From positions 1 through 64,000 of the forward strand of contig JACDTU010000021.1 in assembly GCA_022376465.1 (NCBI GenBank): a stretch of 64,000 bases of DNA, in the 5' to 3' direction. Every line of letters starts with the position of its first letter. Position 1 is the stretch's first letter. The notes beneath the pieces are model-generated. The model was not told the DNA's origin and ran no database searches. It saw only the letters and a program-made list of their open reading frames with translations. The translations under genes and the position numbers were made by a program. Shown piece by piece: positions 1 through 9,900 of the stretch. The DNA comes from Cubamyces lactineus (lineage: Eukaryota; Basidiomycota; Agaricomycetes; Polyporales; Polyporaceae).

Positions 1-1090
1 GTCAGAAGCGGAAAGCGAGCGGATGAACATCACTCACAGAATACTCTCCACAGAACCCGAACGGGAACCCCGCGTTAGAGAGGTGAAGCGAGGGTTGGGC
101 AGACGCACGCTAGTGTCGGCAGCGTGCCCAGGCTGAAACGCGGTGCGCACTACGGACGCGGTGTCAGATTGCACGATCGTAGTTCGCCAGCCTCCACTCA
201 GTGTGTCCGTACCCACCGAGTGATTGGTCGCCCAGGACCAGTACCGCCAGGAATGCAACTTTAACGGCAGCCTGCCCGAAATGCGAGGTCAGTGATAAGG
301 TGCGCACATACGAGCGGAATGGGCGGAGTACGCACCCTTGTACGATGTCGCGCTTTTCCGTGCCCCTCTGAGGGCTTCCCTCCTGTCCTTCTCCGTGTTG
401 GGATTCGCTGCCTTACGGTACGTGTTGATCTGACCGAAGGTTCACACTTCGAGCTAACCAGCTTGCGCCGTGCGGTACAGCTCGCCGTACCCAAACCGTG
501 ACTAGACATGTTCAGTACTTGCAAGCTCTGCCGCGAGGATTTTTCCCCGTGCGATTCTGTGCACAATGGAAGGTTCGTGAGGTCCTTCAACTTCCTTCAC
601 GCGGTACACTCACATTGAATGATGTGCACTAACAGATCTGCATGCGGGCGAGAGATTAGCAGCTGTCCGGTACTGCACACGCACACTCGACGTCTGACGG
701 TACCTCGCGTAGCACACTCGCTGAGCCTCAAGACAACTTGGCTTGACGACACCTCGCGCACGTCACAGCTTGCGCGGTTACGGTGTAGTGTAGAAGCCTT
801 TGGGACGTTCGCCCATGGGGCGTTCCGACATCCGTACCTATACACGGTACGAATCCTGCGCGCCCCACGAGGACCGCGCGTAGTCCACGAGCACACGACA
901 GAACAGTTCTCGCTACGAGCTGCTCAAGCATACAGCATGGGCAGCACGTCGTGGTTCGATGTCACTAGTCCGAACAGATGTAAACTGCGGTACTTGCCTG
1001 CATTACCGCGGGCGGCGTCTGTGCAGCCGTCTTGTATCCGTACAGCCGGGTATCCTTCTATCCGAGCTCTGTCTTAGCGAGCGAGGGGTG
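1..1090 (-). pseudogene. Decayed DUR3-type urea permease remnant (5' part, unit 1)
   Basis: Read on the minus strand, this segment keeps scattered similarity to the N-terminal half of fungal DUR3 urea/H+ symporters (sodium:solute symporter family). A stretch like the tyrosine-tryptophan-glutamine helix falls near 190-250. Segments like the SAWTW...YKYG helices fall near 800-950. Their spacing of about 600 bp is what DUR3 would give (about 200 residues). Frames are broken throughout, so no protein is expected. The remnant continues off the left edge; its twin continues from 17549 down to about 16798. The family assignment is by eye on degraded sequence. Confidence 0.45.
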
Positions 1091-1689
1091 CGGGTAGTTG
1101 ATGGCGGTACTTGGCAGACCGGGGGGATCGTTCCGGTGCTTGAGAGTGGGCGTAATGGGACCGAGACCGGGACGGTGCGAGACACGTCGGAGTGTGGCGG
1201 ACGCGAGATACAAAGTCCCGGTGTCAAAGTCGCGCTGAGATGGGTAGTGTACAAGGGGAGTGATAGGAGCGCAGGGCGCGCGAGAGAGAGACGAGGTGGT
1301 GGAGGGAAGAAGGCTTCAAGTTCGAAACTAAGTGCAGGAACATCTTGCGGGGGTGGCTGTGCAACTGTGGCACGGCGTCGTGCGCTGTTGTCCTGCTCTG
1401 TTCTCTTGCTTTTGGTTCTCGCTCAGCACATGCACTCTACGTGTATTCGCTACGGCGTGCTCACACAAACGGGCTACTGTATTATATACGACGCTTTGGC
1501 GGTCTCGTGATCCCTAGGCTTGCCCTGCTCAACGCGCGCATTGCGCACCGCGTGCAGTGTCTAATCCATCTCCGCCGTCGGGACCCTTCACTGACAATAC
1601 GAGTCGACTAATTCATGGCTACGAGTTCAGCGTATACGCGGCCGCGAGAATCAGCCGGACTTACCGATTGACGTAAACTCACCGTCCGT

Positions 1690-2165
1690 CAAGCAGTACG
1701 GTACGGGGCTTGCCTCGGCCGCGGTGGTCATCATGGACAAGGAGGCATAAACATACACCTCCTCGTCGTTGTGTACCGAGCGCGCCCGGCATATCAGTCC
1801 CTTCTTGAGTCTTGATTCCAGCTGGTGGACTGCTAGGTTACGCTTGTGCCCGCCGTATAATCTATCTCATTCTCACATCAACGCGCCCGGGCCGCTCACT
1901 GTTCATCTCTGGCACCTCACTACTCACCTCGCATTGTACATCCCGCTCGCCTGGGAACGGCGCGTTCGATCTAGCAGTCGTACAGATCACGCTCACAAGG
2001 ACATGCGCGCAGGTGCCCCACACAGACGTCTTCGTAGGGAACCTTACCGGCGTGGTACTGGGAGTGCTCGCGTGGTGGTTCAGGTGCTAGAAGAGATGAT
2101 GCACGTACCTTTTACGACTAGCTTGATCATGCTGTCCGTCCAGATCCAGAGGACGGACGGGCGTG
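1690..2165 (+). pseudogene. Decayed DUR3-type remnant (3' part, plus strand, unit 1)
   Basis: The clearest piece is 2020-2090, which matches the exon at 7425-7490 of the better DUR3 copy: both read VF-G-L-G-VLG-LAW with roughly 37 of 48 bases equal by eye. Upstream, 1690-1800 resembles the preceding transmembrane exons only loosely. Stops and frame changes interrupt it. It lies in opposite orientation to the neighbouring 1-1090 remnant. Another copy of the same ancient fragment sits at 5650-6170. Confidence 0.6.
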
Positions 2166-2199
2166 TGCGCGGATGTGCGTTACGGTAGCTGTTCCGATA

Positions 2200-3285
2200 G
2201 GACACACCGTACTCAGACGTCTGTATTAGACTCACCGGGTTTCCGTTTCGGAGATTCTCGATTCACATCGAGTACATTCTGTGACGAGGCGAGTCGTGCG
2301 GGCTCGGCTGACATTACCCTGTTACAGAGATGTTGAGCCCTTGGACAACCGTGGACGAGCGTAGCGAGCTCGCGCAGAGAACGTACAGCGACGTTAGAGG
2401 TAGGGCACATACCTGGGAACGCATGGAGCCCGCGCGATCTGTGTATTCGCTCGCGCGAGGTGGAATGGATCCCGCGCGCGTGTTTACATAGCTTGCGCGA
2501 GAGTCTCAGTTCTTGCGCTCATAGGGCGGCGATTCTGTGTGCATTGTGAGCGGGAACTGATGCGATACGATTATACCCGCCTGACGTTGTATTGTGCACG
2601 ACATGGCCGGGCGAATCGAGGGCTAGAGAGAATACCTGCAAAGGAGATACAGTAAACATGTCTTCACGATGAAAACGAAGTGCGTATACCATTGCGATCG
2701 CTCAACCGCTGGTGAGACTTTGAGACCTCTTCCATTGCACACCGTCCAATGAGAGTGCATGCGCTGCGGCAGGCTACCGCATTCGCAGCTCGCTCAGACA
2801 GGAAATAACAAGTACAGCTTACCATGGAGGACCATCCTTCGTCTGTTTCCTTGCGTTTCGAATGGCACAGCAGGTTTCCGACTCGTAAACACAAACCTTC
2901 ATCGCTCAACTGGCGATGGTTTCCCTACCTGGCATATGCTGAGTTCAACAAGCCGGAAAGGGCGATAAAAACATGCTCTCAGCAAGGATAGATACTTGCC
3001 TTGATAGCGACGTGCTAGTCCTCAGAGCACGTTCTCAGCGGGTCAGGGAAATTCAATGCAATATTCCCGAGTCTGTACCGACTTGGTGCCCACGAGCGGT
3101 GCGTTGGTGCAAGCCTGTACGTTGTCCATCGCTCGTGGGACGAACGGGCCGCTGTTCGTTTCTACTCGCTGACTCGCCGTGATAGGCACCCTGGTGTCCT
3201 GTCGTCATCGCTCACACAGCGTACTCCAGTGAGAAGCGCAACGCAGCTCTCGCGCGCGCAATCTGAGCAGCCTCGACGCGAAGCG
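2200..3285. other. No gene recognised
   Basis: Only short random-looking frames are present on both strands. The segment is repeated at 19750-20835. It lies between two DUR3-like remnants and shows no recognisable coding or transposon signature. Confidence 0.6.
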
Positions 3286-5090
3286 TTTCGTCGCGCTGCA
3301 CACATACGCTTGAGCGGGCGGTGGCTGTCTCACGCGATCCTGTCATTTACGCGTCGTCGTCAGCCCTGCTCGTCCGGAGGACAACCAATGCCCGCGTACA
3401 TACCGGACACGACGTACCGGGCGGGACACAGCCGAGTTGTTTGGCTTGCTCTCCGTCGAGATCGCTCACCGCATGGTCCTCGCTAATCGTCCAAACGACC
3501 AGCCGGGATCTGCGCCGTTGAGCGCATTCAATGGTACCCACTCTCCGCACCGACTGTGCCGCTTGCGTTTGCCATTTGGTCGCACCGGCAGGTCGTACGC
3601 GTGCGGTGCACGGTCAGCGCCGTGCCCAATGTCGCGGACTATTCAACTCTGTGGGTCCAGGCCGGGCGGACGGGGGTCCGTGGCGATGTCGATCCGAGGA
3701 TTCAAGGTCAAACAAACACGGCGTGATATCGGTATGCGCCGTCCCTGGATGGAGGGCGCGCAGAAGCGTCTGAAGGACGCGTGCCGCCAAGTGATGGTTA
3801 ATCCCGGCGACGCGTCTCCGTCGGAGGGCTTGTGTGAAGGTTGGTGGTGTCTAGCTGCTTGCCGGACTGTAAACATACTGGACAGCCCTGTGTAGGACAG
3901 GTTCTTTCGTTTAATTGGCTGTTCATTGAGCGTTTTGACGGCCGCCCAGGACGTTCTCCAGAGCTCGGAGTTGTGCTGCTGGGGCTAGTACCACGAACTA
4001 GACTCGAGATATCACGAGCCGTGGAGTCAGTCAGAAGCGGAAAGCGAGCGGATGAATGTTACGCACACACAGAGCCGAGCGGGAACACAGCGTTAGAGAG
4101 GTGAAGCGAGGGTTGGGCAGACACACGCTAGTGTCGGAGACGTGCCCGGCCTGAAACGCGGTGCGGACGCGGTGTCAGATTGCACGATCGTACTTCGCCG
4201 GCCGCCACTCAGTGTGTCCGTACCCACCGAGTGATTGGTCGCTCGGGACCAGTACCGCCAGGAATGTGAGGTCGACGGCAGCCTGCCCGAAATGCGAGGT
4301 CAGATATGAGGTGAAATACGAGTGCAAAGGACGCAGTACGCACCCTTGTACGACGTTGCGCTTTTCCGTGCCCCTCTGAGGCTTGCCTCCTCTCTTTCTC
4401 CGTGTTGAGATTGGCTGTCTTACGGTACGTATCGATCCATGCGATGGTTCGCACTTCGAGCTAACCAGCCGTCGCCGTGCGGTACGGTTCGCCCTTCCCA
4501 GACCGTGACTACACGCATTCGGTACTTGCAAGCTCTGCGGCAGGGAGTCTCCATGCGATTCTGTGCACAGGAGTGAAGGTTAGTAAGGTCCTTCGGCTTC
4601 TCTCCCACGTTATACTCACATTCAGCAATGTCACGGTGCACTGACAGGAACCAGATCTGCACGTCAACAGGAGGTCAGCAGCTCTCCGGTACAACTCGAC
4701 GTCTGACCGTACCTCGCGTAGCCTGTTCGCTGAGCCTTGACACAACGTGGCTTGACGACTCCTCGCGCACGTTACAGCTTGCGCGGGTACGGCCCCAGCG
4801 AGAAGCCTTCGCCACGTTCGCACCGGGAACGTTCGGGCATGTATGTCTACACACGGTACGAGTCCTGTGCGCCCCACGAGAACCGCGCGTGTTCCATGAG
4901 TACGCGCAATGACAATCCTCACGACGAGCAGCTCTTGCCCACAACAGGCGCAGCACGTCGTGGACAGGTCACGCCAGGCTGAAGGGACGTAAACTGCGGT
5001 ACTTGCCTGCATTACCGCGGGTAGCGTCTGCGCAACCGTCTCGTGGCGTACAGCCGAGTATATCTTCATCTAAGCTCAATCGTAGCGAGC
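3286..5090 (-). pseudogene. Decayed DUR3-type urea permease remnant (longest copy, unit 1)
   Basis: The minus strand is collinear with DUR3 from the N-terminal helices to about the middle of the protein. The SAWTW/YKYG-like region lies near 4790-4900. The YWQRAIAS-like region lies near 4190-4290. A glycine/proline/alanine-rich helix followed by an AVTSA...SAELIAVSS-like stretch lies near 3300-3450. The order and spacing fit one ancestral gene, but many frameshifts and stops are present. It is an older, diverged duplicate of 16798-18640 (shared left border: 3286 matches 16798). No product is expected. Confidence 0.5.
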
Positions 5091-5649
5091 CAGGGGTGCG
5101 GGTATCTGATGGTGGTACTTGGCAGGCCAGAGCTGAATCGTTTGGGTGCTTGAGGCTGGGCGTAACGGGATCGAGACCCGCGGTACGGTGCGAAACGCGT
5201 GAGAGCACGGCGGACGCGAGAGATACAGAGTCCCAGTGTCAAAGTCGCTCTGAGATTAGTAGTGTACAAGGGGAGTGATAGGATCGTAGGGCGCGCGAGA
5301 GACACACGAGGTGGGTGGGGTGAAAGAGAGGCTTCAGATTCGAAGCTAAGCGCAGGAACGTCTCGCGGGGGTGGCTGTGCAAAATATTGCACAGCGTCGT
5401 GCACAATCTCTTGCTTTCTGGTTCTCGCTCAGCACATGTATTTTGCCTGTATTTACTACCGCACGCTGATACGAACGGGATACTGTACTAGGTACGATGA
5501 TTCTGCGGTCTCGTGGTCCCTAGCTTGCACAATGCGCGCAGTGCGCACTGTGTCCCACCGTGTCTATTCCAATACGAGTCAACTAATCTATGGCTACGGG
5601 ATGAGCGTGTACGCGGTCGCGACAGTTAGCCGGCCGTACCGACCGACGT

Positions 5650-6170
5650 TGAAGCGGTACGGCGCGGGGCTTGCCTTGATCGTACACCTCCTTGTCATCG
5701 TGTACCTTGCGTGTCCGGAATCTCAGCCCCTTTTCTAGCGTCGATTCTAGCCGGCGGAGTGGTAGGCTACAATTGTGCCCGTTGTGTGTTCTATCCCGTG
5801 CTCGCATCAACGCACCCGGGCCGCTCACTGCCCACCTCTGGCATCTCATTACTCACCTCGCATGTTACAGCCCGCTTGCCTCCAGCCGTCAGCTGAAGAC
5901 GGCGCGCTCGATCCAACGGCTGTTCGGATCACGGCCAAAAGGACATGAATGAAGTTGCTTTCACACAAACGTCTCCGTAGGGAGCCTTACCGGCGCAGTA
6001 CAGTGGGAGTGCTCGAGTGGATGTTCAGGTGCTAGGAGGTGAGGATGCACGTACCTTTGACGACCAGCTTGACCGTGCTGTCCATCGAGATCCAGAGGAT
6101 GGTCAGTGTGCGCGCGGGGATGTGCGCTATCGTGACTGTTCCGTCAGGGCGCACGGTACTCGGACGCCTG
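5650..6170 (+). pseudogene. Decayed DUR3-type remnant (3' part, second copy, unit 1)
   Basis: This is homologous to 1690-2165, with many substitutions and several indels. It contains short transmembrane-like pieces (about 5670-5720) and the downstream equivalent of the exon with the GAVLGMLAW-like helix. The reading frame is broken. It is followed at once by another minus-strand remnant. Confidence 0.5.
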
Positions 6171-6179
6171 CAGCGGACT

Positions 6180-6470
6180 CACCGGGTGTCCGTTTCAGAG
6201 ATTCTCGATTCTTGCCGTGCCTGTTTCGCTCGTAAATGAGCAATCTCGGATGGGAATGGTCTGCGTACCTTGCGGATCTCTGTGTGTCCGTTGGCCGGCG
6301 CAGACTTGCGTGAACGTGCGGTGTAGAACGACCCGCACTTCTTGGCCGACCGGGTAGCGCGTGATGCGCGAGTGAGAGCCGAGGTTGCTGAAACGATACG
6401 GGCAAGAGCGGTACAACAGAACACAGGACGTGCGCGGGAGAGATCAGGTGGAAAGCCAAGCGCGCCGCAA
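6180..6470 (-). pseudogene. Small DUR3-type 5' remnant (unit 1)
   Basis: On the minus strand, residues reading RIVSATSALTRASRATRSA, then KCGSFYTA and later APANGHTEIRK line up with the DUR3 helix region GIVSAWTWAATLLQSSAVAY, then the FYAAG stretch and the NAPNAHT-EI motif. It is only about 90 residues long and ends where plus-strand DUR3 sequence begins shortly downstream. The similarity is visual and moderate. Confidence 0.4.
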
Positions 6471-6594
6471 GAGCCGTAGAGTACCAGAGCGAGATACAAG
6501 AGAGCGGCAGGGGGGTGCAGAGGGGAGAGTCGCTACATGGAGCACGCGGGCGGGCTCGACGGGCGAGTCAGGAGACCGGGCGGGGGGCTGAGAC

Positions 6595-8779
6595 GTTGAC
6601 CCGCTGTCGGCCTCGCAGGCCAGCGCGGGGCTCGCTGCGCCTGCGGCCGCGGCGGTCGTGATGGGCAGAGGCGGCGCGATCGCGATCCTGCTCGTCGTCT
6701 TGTACGTCCGCGCCAATTTCATGCCCCGCAGCTAGCCCGTCGATGGGCGTTTGGTGATTGGTACTGAGAGATGCGCACGATGTTCGTAGCATGGCGGTGA
6801 CATCCGCTGTGAGCGCGGAGCTGATCGCGGTGTCGAGCCTCTTGTGAGTCCCTCCCCCCTCTCCCACCGTCCCTCTCGAGATACGTACAGTCCGCGCGGC
6901 GCTCACCTTCGTCAACCCGTTTACGTTTATCAGCACATACGAGTATGCACCTCCCTTCCTCCCCTCCCCCATGCAATCTCGGCGTTGACCAGGTATGCGG
7001 ACCGTGCAGCCTGTACCGGACGTACCACCGCCCGCAAGCGACGAACGACGAGATCGTGCGCGTGTCGCACTACTTTATCTGTTTCTGGGCGGTCTGGGCG
7101 GGCTGCTGGTCGACGATCGTAAGCACCCCTTCCAGCGTGTCCTGCTCTGGCGCGGCGCGGGAGCGTCACTCACGCGATGATGGATGATCCCCTGCGTAGC
7201 TGCACAAGGCGAGCATCGACCTCGGGTGGCTCTTCTACGTCCAGTACGTCCCCCTACCCACTCCCCATCCTCCTTACCCTCACCCTCCTCGCTCTTCCCA
7301 CTCTTCCCACTCTCCCGCCCTCCCCGCCCTCCCTGTGTCAATCCCATCTCACCCCCATCCCCAGAGGCGTCGTGCTCAGCCCGGCAGTGATCCCCATCGC
7401 GCTCACCGTGAGCTGGTCGAAGCTCACGCGCGCGGGCGTCTTCGCGGGCTCGCTCGCCGGCGCGGTGCTGGGCATGCTCGCGTGGATGGTCGGCTGCTGG
7501 AAGATATACGGTGAGTGCTGTCTTGGTGCTGTGTTGGGTATGCGACGTACGACGTACGACGTCGTGACGTCCGGCGGACCGCGACCGCGACTGCAGTGCG
7601 CCGGGGGGCAGGGACTGGTGCTGGTGCTGGTGCTGATGCGGGTGCTGGTGCTGGTGTCGAGTGCGCGGTCTGCCGTCTCGGGCGAGTGTCACTGAGCTGG
7701 GCTGAGCTGAACGGGCTGGTCTGCGACGGTTACAGGGGAGATCAACGTGCCGAACCTCGCGGAGCCCTACTCGGCCGTCTGCAGCGGGCTCACGGGGCTG
7801 CTCTTCTCGGGGCTCGTCACCGTGCTCGTCTCCCTCACGAGTGAGTCCTACCTTCTACTATCATACCATCATACCACCGTTTCGCCGTTTCGCCGCTCAG
7901 CCGACCCGTCGTGCATTTCCACTGATGCTTTTGTGCTGGACCGCGTGCGCGTGCGGGGTGGAGCCTGCGCGGTATGACTTTGCGGGGACGAGGGCGATCG
8001 CGACGTACACCGATTCGCGCGCGGCCGCAGACTCCTCCTCCTCCTCCGCCTCGGGACTCGGAAGCACCCAAGACCAGCCAGAGGACGTCATCGACAGCAA
8101 GACCGCCGACGACATCGAGAAGTCCAAAGGCGCCGTCGTCACGACGAACGCCGTGCCCGTAGAGTGCCCCGCGACCGACGCATCCGACGCGCTCGGCAGC
8201 GTCAATACGACGACGGACGCGGGCGCGAACGCGAAGGAAGGCGAAGAGGCGGTGGGGTACACGGAGCTGAAGCGCATCTACCGCCGCGCGGCGTGGTACT
8301 CGCTCGCGCTCACGCTCGTCGTGGCTGTCCTCGGTGCGTCCTCGTCCTCGCCCTCGTATTCGTCCTCGTATTCGTGCTCGCCACTCTTCCGCCGTTATCC
8401 GCGTTGTGATTCGAAGGCTGACGTCCGTCTGACATTTTGCATGTTGCGTTCCGGGATGGACGTATGCGTCACGATATACGTTGGTTCGTCGGTTGAATGG
8501 TCGGTCTATTGGGGAACGACATGCACAGTGCCCATCCCGATGTTCTTTGCGCGGTACGTCTTCAGCAAGGCGTTCTACACCCTCTGGGTGGCGTGCACCA
8601 TGTAAGTCGTCCAAAGTCCAAATTTCACTCTCACCGATGCGATCAGCATGGAGTGGGTTATTGACCCTCGTTGTGTTGCTTTCAGCGTATGGGCGGCGAT
8701 GAGCGGGGTCTTCTGCATCGTGCTTCCGCTGTGGGAGTCGCGCGTCGAGCTGTGGACTCTCTTGGGCGACGTGTTCTGA
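6595..8779 (+). pseudogene. DUR3: DUR3-type urea permease, 3' half only (unit 1)
   Basis: This encodes the C-terminal half of a fungal DUR3 urea/H+ symporter (plasma-membrane urea and polyamine uptake). Exons that read well: 6598-6701, 6790-6843, microexon 6934-6942, 7010-7118, 7200-7243, 7365-7510, 7736-7840, about 7973-8333, 8529-8601, 8686-8779 (TGA). Diagnostic family stretches are present: SAGLAAPAAAAVVMGRGGA, AVTSAVSAELIAVSS, RTYHRPQATNDEIVRVSH, SPAVIPIALTVSWSKLTRAG, NLAEPYSAV, YDFAGTRAIA, FFARYVFSKAF. The first roughly 330 residues of the family are missing. The sequence left of about 6595 is the flank repeat and a minus-strand remnant. The intron starting at 7841 has no AG acceptor that keeps frame with the YDFAG exon in either copy. 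It is most likely a truncated, non-functional copy, though its coding sequence is far better kept than the other remnants. Confidence 0.75.
7614..7655 (+). repeat. GGTGCT-type short tandem repeat in an intron
   Basis: Imperfect repeats of a 6-bp ggtgct unit lie inside the intron 7511-7735 of the DUR3 3' half. The twin is at about 25167-25208. Confidence 0.7.
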
Positions 8780-9826
8780 CCAGCGTTGGTAGACGGAGGT
8801 AAATTGTAATGGAATAGCCCTATGTTCATTGTTTTCCTCGTCCGCATACAGTGCACCGGATGGAGATGCGTTCACCGTGCCGGCGGGATGATCGGACGGA
8901 CGTTACGGTCCGTCCGGCATACACGAGCTGGGAAATGACGATCCTGAGAAGAGGAAGCTTGAACTCTGCGTGTGCGACGCTACGCAACGCCCATGCGGTT
9001 ACCTGAACTAGGTCAAGGATGAATCTGTGTAGCGGGGCGCGAGTAGCGGCACTTACGTACGGATGCAAGCATCAGGTCCAGTGACAGAGCAAGCTGTACG
9101 CGCCAGAGCAGAGCAGAGATTGGTCGCCGGGCACACCGGGCGATCCAAGGGAGAAGGATGAGCAGGCGAAGGCTGCACCGTTACGAGAGGAAGCGTGCGG
9201 CCCAGATCAGGTGAGGAAGCCAGACGCGCCGTGCGAGCCGCAGAACAGTACCGGACGAGACCCACAGAACGGCGCGAAGGATCAGAAAGCGGGAGCGGCG
9301 GGGACAGCGTGGACATTGGGCTGGGAGAAGCACACGGGCGGACGCGACGGGCGAGTCAGGAGACCGCGTGGGGGGCGGTCACGTTGAGGGCGCGGGCGTG
9401 GAAGGTGATGGGGCCGAGAGGGCAGTTTGAGACTGCTGACGGGCGGTGAGAGCGGACGAGAGGCTTGGAGGGGACGGGCGGTGGGACCAGAGGGAGGGCG
9501 CCCGATGTCGGCTGGTGCGATCATCAGCTGAGATACGTTACGTTTGCCGACGCAGCTGCCGCCTGAAGCCAGTGCGGGCGACGTGGGCGGTGGTCGCAGG
9601 AGAGGAGGGGGCGAAGAGGGCGAACGTGGCTGGGCTGGAAAGAGCAGAGGAAGAGAAGACTGGGAGAGCGGCGCAGGAGAGGCGAAGAGGGAGAACGCGT
9701 TACGTCACCGGTCACTTGACGCGCGCGTGCTCGCGTAGACGCCCATAGCCTACTTCGGAATGCGTTCGAGCAGCCGTCCTCGGCCTCGCTCAGACATGCA
9801 TCCTGGCCTTCTCTCCCCGCATTGTG
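8780..9826. other. Intergenic region with a duplicated flank
   Basis: This holds no gene. The segment 9200-9395 resembles 6425-6595, the flank just left of the DUR3 3' half. Both carry a shared block ending in acgggcgagtcaggagaccg. The remainder is the GA-rich upstream region of the GH3 gene. Confidence 0.6.
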
Positions 9827-9834
9827 TATAAAAG
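9827..9834 (+). promoter_or_regulatory. TATA box of GH3 (left copy)
   Basis: TATAAAAG lies 67 bp upstream of the GH3 ATG, which is itself in a good start context (gccaccATGG). Twin at 27381-27388. Confidence 0.7.
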
Positions 9835-9900
9835 CCTCCCCATGGGGCCTCTCTCCGAGCTTCCTCCGAGCCCTCTTTCCTCTCGCTCCTCGACGCCACC

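Noticed and set aside
1..6240. Repeat-induced point mutation as the cause of DUR3 decay
   Set aside because: The remnants are still CpG-rich and carry many indels and changes of all kinds; a clear C-to-T bias could not be shown by eye.
7614..7655. Hexamer repeat as a telomere- or CRISPR-like array
   Set aside because: The units are imperfect, without spacers, and lie inside an intron; a simple microsatellite.
7835..8875. Long minus-strand open frame (346 codons) over the DUR3 3' half
   Set aside because: It is Arg-rich and antisense to well-supported DUR3 exons; a typical GC-rich shadow frame.
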